From Bacteroidia bacterium (GTDB lineage: Bacteria; Bacteroidota; Bacteroidia; Bacteroidales; Paludibacteraceae): a stretch of DNA of 11,377 nt. Below are positions 1 to 6,497 of this stretch, piece by piece. The DNA is taken from the NCBI GenBank assembly GCA_021152555.1, contig JAGKVE010000061.1:1-11377 (forward strand), given 5' to 3'. Every line of letters begins with the position of its first letter. Within the stretch, counting starts at the first letter, position 1. The position numbers were made by a program, and so were the translations under genes. The notes below the pieces were generated by a model. That model saw only the letters and a list, made by a program, of their open reading frames with translations. It was not told the DNA's origin and made no database searches.

Positions 1-117
1 ATTGAGAATAATGATTTAGGGTCTGCTTCATAAAACTGAAATCTTAAAATTTGACACTTTTTATTCGTTTTATGAGTAAACCTATTTCAGTATAAGACAA
101 CACAATCCAACTGCCCT

Positions 118-477
118 ATGTCTAAAGTCATTCCAAGTATTGAATTCGATTCGTTCAGCGGCAAGCTGAGCCGGAAAAGCCGTATCGTTCTGCGTACGCG
201 GAACGGCCAAACCCATGCTTACGCGCTGGACAACCCTTTCCGCGGCACAGCCTCAGCGGAACAGGGAGCGACACGTTCCACCTTCGGCATGGCTGTCAAA
301 CAAGCCTCAGCCATTCTGAAAGACCCTGCCCTGCGTGCAGAGTGGGAAAAGCGTTATGCGGACTACCGCAAGCATTTCCGCCACCATGCCCCGACGCCCG
401 AAAATCCCAAGCCGAACAACCATTTCTGCACCACTCTCCGCGGCTTCATCATCTCCACCCTGAAGGCTGCAAATTAA
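118..477 (+). CDS. Conserved hypothetical small basic protein, 119 aa
   Basis: This gene encodes a 119-residue soluble basic protein with no signal peptide and no membrane segment. The N-terminal third carries a lysine/arginine-rich stretch (GKLSRKSRIVLRTRNGQTHAY, residues about 15-35). The centre is helical and holds an alanine-rich piece followed by EWEKRYADYRKHFRHH. The C-terminus is TLRGFIISTL. I associate this pattern (KLSRKSRIVLRTRNG near the start, LRGFIIS at the end) with small uncharacterised Bacteroidales proteins, but I know no function. The ATG at 118 has no Shine-Dalgarno sequence, as is usual in this phylum. No clean promoter was seen in the 117 bases upstream. The gene lies just outside the putative defence operon, is followed by two hairpins, and is more GC-rich than gene 1 of the operon. 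It could be a nucleic-acid-binding protein, judging only from its charge. Confidence 0.8.
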   Translation: MSKVIPSIEFDSFSGKLSRKSRIVLRTRNGQTHAYALDNPFRGTASAEQGATRSTFGMAVKQASAILKDPALRAEWEKRYADYRKHFRHHAPTPENPKPNNHFCTTLRGFIISTLKAAN

Positions 478-520
478 TGGAATATATCTTGCCTTTTGCT
501 TATAAGTCTTCTTTTTTTAT

Positions 521-575
521 GCGGGATATCATCCCGTTTCTATGTCCATTGTGCCGGATGTCATCCGCTGATTTT
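521..575 (+). terminator. Tandem hairpins sharing GGAT...ATCC arms; possible terminator
   Basis: Two short perfect inverted repeats lie 18 bases apart. The first is CGGGAT(522-527)-ATC-ATCCCG(531-536), with a 6-bp stem. The second is CGGAT(555-559)-GTC-ATCCG(563-567), with a 5-bp stem, followed by CTGATTTTT. Both contain GGAT, three loop bases and ATCC. The T-run after the second suits a weak intrinsic terminator for the upstream gene. The repeated arms could instead be a binding site for a dimeric regulator just upstream of the operon promoter. The stems are short, so the terminator reading is tentative. The rest of 478-616 shows no gene. Confidence 0.4.
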
Positions 576-616
576 TAGAGAAAATCCCCTTTCCCGTATT
601 TTTCCATCCTCATAAA

Positions 617-648
617 TTTGCATATATCAAAAAAAAATTGTACCTTTG
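617..648 (+). promoter_or_regulatory. Bacteroidetes-type promoter for the defence operon
   Basis: TTTG at 617-620 and TACCTTTG at 641-648 are separated by exactly 20 bases. This matches the known Bacteroidetes primary sigma factor consensus (TTTG at -33, TAnnTTTG at -7). Transcription should begin near 653-656, leaving an untranslated leader of about 30 bases before the ATG at 685. No equally good promoter was found before gene 2, gene 3 or vsr, which supports a single transcript starting here. Confidence 0.8.
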
Positions 649-684
649 TGCCCGAAATTGTTACCTTAGGAAAAATGTGCTTAT

Positions 685-783
685 ATGCCTAAAAAGAGAA
701 ACGAAAATATTATTGAGCAAAATACCCCTGCCGGGGAGTTTAAATCCATAGATTTCGACAAAAAACGCACAAGCCCCTTATGA
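685..783 (+). CDS. Putative 32-aa leader ORF overlapping gene 1 by ATGA
   Basis: A short ORF begins with the first ATG after the predicted transcription start. It encodes 32 charged residues (begins MPKKRNENII, ends DKKRTSPL). Its TGA (781-783) overlaps the ATG of the next gene (780-782) in an ATGA arrangement, the usual geometry for translational coupling. It has no signal peptide or recognisable domain. It may be a real small protein, for instance a regulator or inhibitor of the downstream ATPase, or simply a leader peptide that delivers ribosomes to the gene 1 start. Its position, first on the transcript and exactly abutting the next start, is the only support; there is no homology evidence. 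Confidence 0.4.
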   Translation: MPKKRNENIIEQNTPAGEFKSIDFDKKRTSPL

Positions 784-2213
784 ACACTATGAAAGAAAAC
801 CAACACATAGAATTCAAACAGTCTTGGCGGGATGAATATCTGCAATATATTTGCGGCTTTGCGAACGCGCAAGGCGGCACATTATATATCGGTATTGACG
901 ACAAGGGAGAGGTTTGCGGTATTAAGAATGCACATTCATTATTGGAAAATCTCCCGAATCAGATTAATCAAACGATGGGATTGTTAGCTCAGGTCGACTT
1001 GCATGTTGATGAGGAAAAAGAATATATCTCTATTCATGTAGAACCGAGCGACCAAGCCATCTCATATCGTGGCAAGTTTTATTACCGCTCCGGCTCCACC
1101 TTGCAGGAAATGAACGGAGTAGCCTTGACTGATTTCCTTTTCAGGAAAAACAACACCACATGGGACCAATCTATCGTGGAAGAAGCCACATTGAATGAAT
1201 TGGATACAGAATCCGTTGATTATTTCGTGCGCAAAGCAGTTGATGCACAACGATTGGATGCAAGCGTGAGAGAATTGTCTCATATACAACTGCTCCGCAA
1301 GCTCAAACTGGTCAATCACGAGGATCAACTGACGATGGCGGCACTACTGTTGTTTGGTAAAGATATTGAGAAATGGAACCTGATGGCATCTTTCCGAATC
1401 GGACGTTTTCAGCAATCACAAGCCAATCTTCTGTTTCAGGACAATATCGTTTGCCCGCTTATCCACATGCCGGAAAGAGTATTATGGACGTTGCGCTCAC
1501 GTTACCTCGTTGCGCCTATCCATTATGAGGGTCTGCAGCGTGTAGAACCGCTAGAGATACCAGAAGATGCTTTGCGAGAAATGGTTTGTAATGCTATCGT
1601 GCACAAGAACTATTTGGGTCCGCATATCCAGATGCGGGTTTGGGATGATAAAATAGAATTGTGGAACTTTGGCGAGCTTCCGTATAACTATACGATAGAA
1701 AAACTGCTGCAGACGCATGAGTCTTATCCGCGTAATCCATTGATTGCGCAAATCTTCTATTTGGCTGGTCTTATTGAGCAGTGGGGACGAGGCTATGAAA
1801 AAATCCACGATGCTTTTGTCCGGGAACATCTGATGCAACCTACGTTTGAACAAGCCCGTGGTGGCATCTTGGTCACCATCCCTCGTGAAAAGTTTATTGC
1901 TATACAAACCGGCAAATCAATTGGAACAGAAACAGCTACGGCACAAGATAACCAGACCTCACAGAAAAGTGTACAGAAAAGTGTACAGAAGAGTACAGAG
2001 AAACAACAAGCCATTTATGATCTTATAAAAAATAAAGGCTCACTTGAGCCATTAAATGAGCCATTAAATGAGCTATTAAATACGGAACGCATAGCTTTAT
2101 TACTTGACATTCCTTATTCTACCGCTAAACGAATTGTAAAGGATTTAGAGAAAAAAGGTCTCATTGTACGTGTTGGCTCAAAGAAGAATGGTCATTGGGA
2201 AATTTTGTCGTAG
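780..2213 (+). CDS. AlbA_2 (Schlafen-type) / HATPase_c_4 / winged-helix ATP-binding protein (gene 1)
   Basis: This 477-residue protein has the COG2865 ('RecG-like predicted transcriptional regulator') architecture. An AlbA_2/Schlafen-type domain covers about residues 8-125, with HIEFKQSW near the start and GFANAQGGTLYIGIDDKG, the family's signature. A GHKL-type HATPase_c_4 fold follows, at about residues 255-370. It shows the N-box helix (E267..N271 in REMVCNAIVHKNY), a DDKIELWNFG strand-turn (residues 289-298) and a glycine-rich WGRG (335-338). A repeat-rich linker, QKSVQKSVQKST (395-406) and EPLNEPLNELLN (423-434), leads to a C-terminal winged helix (about 435-477, with IALLLDIPYSTAKRIVKDL). 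The likely role is ATP-dependent sensing or regulation in a defence operon; related AlbA_2 proteins can also act as nucleases or DNA binders. The start at 780 overlaps the upstream leader ORF; ATG 789 is an alternative. Only three bases separate it from gene 2. A 60-base sample (1141-1200) is 42% GC, lower than gene 2. Confidence 0.9.
   Translation: MNTMKENQHIEFKQSWRDEYLQYICGFANAQGGTLYIGIDDKGEVCGIKNAHSLLENLPNQINQTMGLLAQVDLHVDEEKEYISIHVEPSDQAISYRGKFYYRSGSTLQEMNGVALTDFLFRKNNTTWDQSIVEEATLNELDTESVDYFVRKAVDAQRLDASVRELSHIQLLRKLKLVNHEDQLTMAALLLFGKDIEKWNLMASFRIGRFQQSQANLLFQDNIVCPLIHMPERVLWTLRSRYLVAPIHYEGLQRVEPLEIPEDALREMVCNAIVHKNYLGPHIQMRVWDDKIELWNFGELPYNYTIEKLLQTHESYPRNPLIAQIFYLAGLIEQWGRGYEKIHDAFVREHLMQPTFEQARGGILVTIPREKFIAIQTGKSIGTETATAQDNQTSQKSVQKSVQKSTEKQQAIYDLIKNKGSLEPLNEPLNELLNTERIALLLDIPYSTAKRIVKDLEKKGLIVRVGSKKNGHWEILS
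1961..2081 (+). repeat. Two in-frame 12-bp tandem repeat arrays in the gene 1 linker
   Basis: ACAGAAAAGTGT is repeated from 1961 (two exact copies plus a third, degenerate one from 1985), encoding QKSVQKSVQKST. GAGCCATTAAAT occurs at 2046-2057 and 2058-2069, with a one-mismatch third copy at 2070-2081, encoding EPLNEPLNELLN. Both arrays have a 12-base period and keep the frame, so copy-number slippage would lengthen or shorten the linker before the winged helix by four residues without breaking the gene. Tetrapeptide repeats at this position are familiar in AlbA_2/HATPase proteins. Confidence 0.9.
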
Positions 2214-2216
2214 AAA

Positions 2217-4394
2217 ATGGACATCCTCCGTATCACACATAGCGATTTTACATTGACCTTCGAGTGCAACTCGCTCCAACGGGTTTGGGAGAAAGGTTGC
2301 CAGAGACTCGGAGCGCACCGGCTAACCTCCACTTATACGTGGTCGGACGAATGTTCTGTGGAGCGGACGGATGAATACGAACGGAAGACTGCTGCTATTA
2401 CCCAGGATGCCACGAACCAGGAAGCCTATTTCTTTGAGCAGACCGATTATAGCATCTGGATTGAGTTCAAGGATGGCACTACCGAGGCGGAATTAGATAC
2501 GCCACGCCAAGATGTGAACGAACGGTTCTCCTGGAAGAAAGCACAGCGTATCCTAATGGGTTTCATCAATTACGGCAATGAGATCGGCCGCGCGGATTTC
2601 CCGATACAATATACACGGAATGGCGAGAAGAAACGCTTTGTGTTCTCGTACGATGTGCTTTCCGCCAAACTCGATTACCACCACGATTGGAAAATCATCC
2701 TCCGCGACATTGAGTCCGAGTACCGGATGTTGTCACTGGACTACCTCCGCAAAACATATCACGGTATCTCCGAAGGAGAAGGCGAGTCGTTTGACCTGAT
2801 CTGGTGGAATATCTTCCGCAGCCTGCAGGATCAGTATATACGCGCGTGCAGAAATATTATAGAACGCCCGCGTCACCGCTTGCGCGCGATAAATACGTAT
2901 AAACGCGCTGACCAGATCAAACGGTTTACTCCTGTTCTGGAGCAGCAGTTTGCAGAACACCGGACAGAAGAGAGACATCTCTACTATGTGGAAGAACAAC
3001 AGACTTCCCATAACACGTTGGAGAACCGCTTCCTCAAATACACATTAGGCATCATAGAGAAACATTACCGCTCGCTTGCTGACCGGATATTGTCTGATTT
3101 GGCATACCAGATTGCGGACGGTGAGAAGGAACATATCCGCCGGACCAGAGATGAATTACAACACCTTGTGCGCAATCCTTTCTTCCGCACTATCGGCAAA
3201 TTCGAAGGTCTGAAACAGGAGTCACTGGTATTGCAACGCGACGTGAACTACTCCAATGTCTTCCGCACATATATCATTCTGCGCAAGTCCTTCAATCTCA
3301 ACGACGGCTTGTACAGGATGGAGACCAAAGATATTGCTACGTTGTATGAAATATGGTGTTTCATACAGGTCGAGAAAGTGGTAAAGGAATTGTTCGGCGG
3401 CTCAGTCTCCGTAGAGCACCCCAGCCGACCGGAGATGAACGGACTCTTTACCCGTGACCTGAAATGGGGCGAGCAATCCAAGATCGTCTTCAAGCAAGGT
3501 GATATCACTTTAGCCGAACTATTCTACAATCCGCAACACGGCGATTCCGTCAATGGTCTGAAGGGCATTCAAGGGCTGCGGACATATACTGTTCCGCAAC
3601 GTCCGGATATTGTGCTGCAACTAACTAAAGACGACCTGCAGCGAGGTATGCAGATGACATATCTCTTTGATGCCAAATACAGGGTCGAGGTGGCTCCTAA
3701 TGGCGTAGAGATGCCTCCACAAGACACCATCAACCAGATGCACCGTTACCGGGACGCTATCTACTACAAACGCGCGGAAGGAGAGCCAAAGAAAGAAGTG
3801 CTCGGTGGATACATCTTATTCCCCGGCAACATGTCTGACTCCGACAAATACCGCCGTTCCGTGGATGAAGTCAATATCGGTGCATTTCCGATGCAACCGG
3901 GTGATCAGGCACATGCAATGCTCAAATCGTTTATCAGGGACCTCATGCAGCGGAATGCCGTGCAAATCATCGAACAAGTCATTCCGCAGAAAGGCACTTT
4001 TGTGGAAGTAGGCAACCGCGTACTGATAGGAGTGGTCAAACCCAGTACCAGAGCCGGATATTACGAAGCCTTTGAGAACAGCAATGCAGAACTCTATTAT
4101 ACCGGCGTACAATTCCCGACAACAGTCTCCTTGCACGACTTGCATTTCTTTATACCGTACATGAAGAACAAAGGCATCCGCGATGTGTACGAGGTAATCA
4201 AAGTGCGTACCACAACAAGCAAAGAGGCACACCAAGTTCCTACTGATCCGGACAACGATATGCGCATAGCGTTCCAACTGAAATTCCATCACCGCCTGTA
4301 TAGCGACTTCCGCATGATTGACCATACGCAATGGAAAGAACATACTTTTATTGACACTACGTTCGGAGAAATAGACTCTTTATTGATAGACTAA
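2217..4394 (+). CDS. DUF2357/DUF524-type PD-(D/E)XK nuclease, McrC-like (gene 2)
   Basis: This 725-residue protein has the organisation of COG1700/DUF2357-PDDEXK_7 proteins, described as predicted virus-defence components related to McrC. The N-terminal part (about 1-340) is the DUF2357-like region. A helical region includes NTLENRFLKYTL and the McrC-like LYEIW (E378). The nuclease core then shows the metal-binding pattern: RPD at 462-464, then LFDAKYR with D485-A-K487, then QMHRY (Q507...Y511), a QxxxY-type motif seen in many nucleases of this superfamily. All catalytic positions look intact, so an active DNA endonuclease is expected. The C-terminal about 190 residues form a less conserved domain that I cannot name. 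Family members normally work with a McrB-like AAA+ NTPase; none is visible, and the flanking genes instead encode AlbA_2/HATPase proteins. It starts three bases after gene 1, so the pair is almost certainly cotranslated. A 60-base sample (3421-3480) is 57% GC. Confidence 0.9.
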   Translation: MDILRITHSDFTLTFECNSLQRVWEKGCQRLGAHRLTSTYTWSDECSVERTDEYERKTAAITQDATNQEAYFFEQTDYSIWIEFKDGTTEAELDTPRQDVNERFSWKKAQRILMGFINYGNEIGRADFPIQYTRNGEKKRFVFSYDVLSAKLDYHHDWKIILRDIESEYRMLSLDYLRKTYHGISEGEGESFDLIWWNIFRSLQDQYIRACRNIIERPRHRLRAINTYKRADQIKRFTPVLEQQFAEHRTEERHLYYVEEQQTSHNTLENRFLKYTLGIIEKHYRSLADRILSDLAYQIADGEKEHIRRTRDELQHLVRNPFFRTIGKFEGLKQESLVLQRDVNYSNVFRTYIILRKSFNLNDGLYRMETKDIATLYEIWCFIQVEKVVKELFGGSVSVEHPSRPEMNGLFTRDLKWGEQSKIVFKQGDITLAELFYNPQHGDSVNGLKGIQGLRTYTVPQRPDIVLQLTKDDLQRGMQMTYLFDAKYRVEVAPNGVEMPPQDTINQMHRYRDAIYYKRAEGEPKKEVLGGYILFPGNMSDSDKYRRSVDEVNIGAFPMQPGDQAHAMLKSFIRDLMQRNAVQIIEQVIPQKGTFVEVGNRVLIGVVKPSTRAGYYEAFENSNAELYYTGVQFPTTVSLHDLHFFIPYMKNKGIRDVYEVIKVRTTTSKEAHQVPTDPDNDMRIAFQLKFHHRLYSDFRMIDHTQWKEHTFIDTTFGEIDSLLID

Positions 4395-4395
4395 T

Positions 4396-4413
4396 ATGCC
4401 CGACATTCTGACA
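4396..4413 (+). repeat. Exact 18-bp copy of the vsr 5' end after gene 2
   Basis: ATGCCCGACATTCTGACA here is identical to the first 18 bases of vsr (6054-6071). It encodes MPDILT, then runs on as WLELVG and stops at a TGA. The ATG is one base after the gene 2 stop codon, an ideal position for a cotranslated downstream gene. This is best read as the abandoned start of an earlier vsr, separated from its body when gene 3 was inserted. It forms a direct repeat, offset 1,658 bp, bracketing gene 3. The rest of the gap to gene 3 (4414-4475) is purine- and AT-rich and holds no clear promoter. Confidence 0.85.
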
Positions 4414-4475
4414 TGGTTAGAGCTGGTAGGGTGAAAGAGAAAGAGAATATCAACATATTAACACACATATAATAT

Positions 4476-5978
4476 ATGGCATTACCTATTAATATCAATG
4501 ATTTGTTGAACAAGAACAAAGTAGAATCCAACCGAATCGAATTTAAGAAAAGCTGGAATCCTGTATCTGTGTATCATAGCATATGTGCCTTTGCCAATGA
4601 TTTTGACAACATAGGAGGAGGCTATATCCTTATTGGTGTGGAAGAAGAAAACGGTATTGCCAAACGCCCTGTATGCGGTTTGCCTACAGAACAACTGGAT
4701 GCAATACAACGAGAAATAATCGGTTACAATAATCTCATTGATCCATATTATGCACCGCGCTTGTCTGTAGAAGATGTTGATGGTAAACAGATTCTTGTGA
4801 TATGGGCACCAAGCGGACAAGACAGACCCTATGCCGCGCCTCACGATGTGACAGCAAAGCTAAAGAAACCAATATACTATATCCGTTACGGAACCTCCTC
4901 CATTGAGGCGAAAGGCGAACAGCTGGATGAACTACGGGATATGGCAAACCGGGTACCATTTGATGACCGGGGAAATCCTGCCATACAATTGAAAGATATA
5001 TCTACTACTCTTCTTAGAGATTATCTGGTACAAATCAATAGCCGTTTGGCAAATGAGAATATAACAGATAACCTGCCTTCCATATTGGAACAAATGAATT
5101 TGCTGGATGGACCTTCTGAGAAAAGAACCATCAAAAACGTAGCTGCTATGATGTTCTGCGATAACCCTGAGAAATTTTTCCCGGTTACACAAGTAGAAAT
5201 AGTTACCTTTCCGGAAGGACGCGAAAGAAATCCCAACAATATCATTGAAGCTCCTGTCATTAAAGGACCTGTACCCGCCATGATACAAGCTGCTTTATCC
5301 TATTTACGGACAAATGTTATCAAAGAAAATGTTATCAAACAGAAAAATAATGAACGCTCCATCCGCTTCTACAATTTCCCTTATCAAGCATTGGAAGAAG
5401 CAGTAGTCAACGCTCTCTATCATCGGGATTACAAGGAACGCGAACCTGTAGAGATAACCATTGAACCCGACAAGATTTCTATATTAAGTTATTCAGGTCC
5501 GGATCGCTCCATCAGCATGGAGGCAATTCGTGAAGCTAAAGCCTTGCGTTCAAGACGTTACCGAAATCGTCGTTTAGGGGAGTTCTTAAAAGAGATAAAT
5601 CTTACAGAGGGACGAGCTACCGGAATACCCACCATACAAACCGAACTTAAAAAGAATGGTTCACCTGCAGCAACAATAGAAACAGACGACATCCGTTCCT
5701 ATTTCTTGATTGATATTCCATGTCATCCTGACTTTATATGGGAGAATGTTATCGAAGGTATAATGGAAAAAGATTTGACTACTCGCCAACAACAAATCAT
5801 AGAATTGATTCATGATAACCAGCATATTACTTATGATGACTTAGCTGTAAGTTTGAAAGTGAGTAGGCAAACGATATTTAAGGAAATTACAATACTTCGC
5901 AAAAAAAATATAATTGAACATATTGGATCTCGACGTCGTGGAGACTGGATTATTATAAATCGTCATGAAATATTATAA
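4476..5978 (+). CDS. Second AlbA_2 / HATPase_c_4 / winged-helix ATP-binding protein (gene 3)
   Basis: This 500-residue protein has the same overall design as gene 1 but is a distant relative, not a recent duplicate. The AlbA_2 domain spans about residues 17-140: NRIEFKKSWNP (19-29), then ICAFANDF and GGGYILIGVEEENG. The GHKL-type domain (about 300-420) has EEAVVNALYHRDY with N312, the DKISILSYSGP turn, and GRATGIPTI (379-387). A C-terminal winged helix (about 430-500) contains ITYDDLAVSLKVSRQTIFKEI. It presumably binds ATP and nucleic acid and regulates or assists the neighbouring nucleases. It ends with TAA at 5976-5978; the same frame then stays open through tandem repeats into vsr. It is AT-rich (a 60-base sample at 5041-5100 is 40% GC) compared with the genes on both sides (57-58%). 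With the 18-bp direct repeats around it, this suggests a late insertion. Confidence 0.9.
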   Translation: MALPININDLLNKNKVESNRIEFKKSWNPVSVYHSICAFANDFDNIGGGYILIGVEEENGIAKRPVCGLPTEQLDAIQREIIGYNNLIDPYYAPRLSVEDVDGKQILVIWAPSGQDRPYAAPHDVTAKLKKPIYYIRYGTSSIEAKGEQLDELRDMANRVPFDDRGNPAIQLKDISTTLLRDYLVQINSRLANENITDNLPSILEQMNLLDGPSEKRTIKNVAAMMFCDNPEKFFPVTQVEIVTFPEGRERNPNNIIEAPVIKGPVPAMIQAALSYLRTNVIKENVIKQKNNERSIRFYNFPYQALEEAVVNALYHRDYKEREPVEITIEPDKISILSYSGPDRSISMEAIREAKALRSRRYRNRRLGEFLKEINLTEGRATGIPTIQTELKKNGSPAATIETDDIRSYFLIDIPCHPDFIWENVIEGIMEKDLTTRQQQIIELIHDNQHITYDDLAVSLKVSRQTIFKEITILRKKNIIEHIGSRRRGDWIIINRHEIL

Positions 5979-6050
5979 GTTTACTATAGGTTTACTATAA
6001 AGTTTACTATAAAGTTTACCATAAAGTTTACTATTAAGTTTACTATTAAG
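5979..6050 (+). repeat. Six-copy 12-bp tandem repeat between gene 3 and vsr
   Basis: The unit is GTTTACTATAAA. The first copy is 11 bases (5979-5989); five 12-base copies follow from 5990 to 6049. Differences among the 12-base copies are C for T in one (6020) and T for A in the last two (6035, 6047). In the frame shared by gene 3 and vsr, the stretch 5991-6050 reads (FTIK)x5, and all these differences are synonymous third-position changes. No stop interrupts 5979-6053, so only gene 3's TAA separates the two coding regions. The array could be a (former) protein linker, an iteron-like binding site, or a length-variable spacer setting vsr expression. Confidence 0.95.
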
Positions 6051-6053
6051 TCC

Positions 6054-6497
6054 ATGCCCGACATTCTGACACCCGCACAACGCCACCGCTGCATGTCGCA
6101 TATACGCAGCAAGGCGACGAAGCCGGAGATAACGGTCCGGAAATGGCTGTGGGCGCACGGATACCGGTACAGGCTGAACGTCAAGAGCGTGCCGGGCAAT
6201 CCGGACATAGTGATGCGCAGATACAGAACGGCTATTTTCGTCAACGGCTGTTTCTGGCACAGGCATGAAGGATGCAGACAGTTCGTACTGCCCAAGACCA
6301 ACACCGCCTTCTGGCAGGCGAAAATCGACCGCAACCGCGAACGGGACCGACGGAACTACCAAATGCTGCTTGACGTCGGTTGGCAGGTAATCGTCATTTG
6401 GCAATGCAACTTAACAAAAGACAAACTCGAATCCACCATGCAGCAAGTAGCCGTCACCCTCAACCGCAATTTACTTGCTCTCGCGCAAAAAAAATAA
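6054..6497 (+). CDS. vsr: Vsr-type very-short-patch-repair-like DNA endonuclease
   Basis: This 147-residue protein matches the Vsr family end to end: RCMSHIRSKATKPE with E25, YRYRL, VPGNPDIV with the catalytic aspartate D51, GCFWHRHEGC (65-74), KIDRNRERDRR with D98, and VIVIWQC with C118. Probable structural zinc ligands C66, H71, C74 and C118 correspond to those of E. coli Vsr. Residue 64, a histidine in E. coli Vsr as I recall it, is asparagine here. In E. coli, Vsr nicks 5' of T:G mismatches arising from Dcm-methylated cytosines, but no cytosine methyltransferase is in the window. In a nuclease operon, a defence role alongside gene 2 is plausible. ATG 6054 fits the family's usual N-terminal length, yet the ORF stays open upstream through the FTIK repeats to the gene 3 stop. 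A 60-base sample (6061-6120) is 58% GC, unlike gene 3. Confidence 0.93.
   Translation: MPDILTPAQRHRCMSHIRSKATKPEITVRKWLWAHGYRYRLNVKSVPGNPDIVMRRYRTAIFVNGCFWHRHEGCRQFVLPKTNTAFWQAKIDRNRERDRRNYQMLLDVGWQVIVIWQCNLTKDKLESTMQQVAVTLNRNLLALAQKK
6429..6497 (+). repeat. Direct repeat copy A: 3' end of vsr
   Basis: The last 69 bases of vsr, including its stop codon, recur at 7238-7306 without gaps (61 of 69 identical by hand alignment). Copy A encodes the end of the intact protein (MQQVAVTLNRNLLALAQKK). It marks the left edge of the inserted or duplicated segment carrying the 66-aa and 121-aa genes. Confidence 0.9.

Noticed and set aside
342..578. ORF overlapping the 3' end of the first gene and the hairpins
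   Set aside because: It overlaps the better-supported 118-477 gene in another frame, and its translation is low-complexity Pro/His/Cys-rich without family likeness.
3816..4343. 175-codon minus-strand ORF inside gene 2
   Set aside because: Shadow of the nuclease gene; no start context, no recognisable motif and no partner genes on that strand.
4396..4434. 12-codon ORF starting MPDILT after gene 2
   Set aside because: Not a gene; only its first 18 bases match vsr and it stops soon after. It is reported as a remnant instead.
4476..5978. Gene 3 as a recent duplicate of gene 1
   Set aside because: The domain order is shared but sequences align only at family signatures, and linkers and lengths differ, so they are distant relatives.
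5979..6049. CRISPR array
   Set aside because: The repeats are 12 bases and contiguous with no spacers, so this is a simple tandem repeat.
5973..6404. Minus-strand ORF with SKLNSKLYGKLYSKL repeats
   Set aside because: It is antisense to vsr and to the tandem array. The plus-strand frame shows synonymous-only variation among units and a well-conserved Vsr, so the minus-strand ORF is a by-product.
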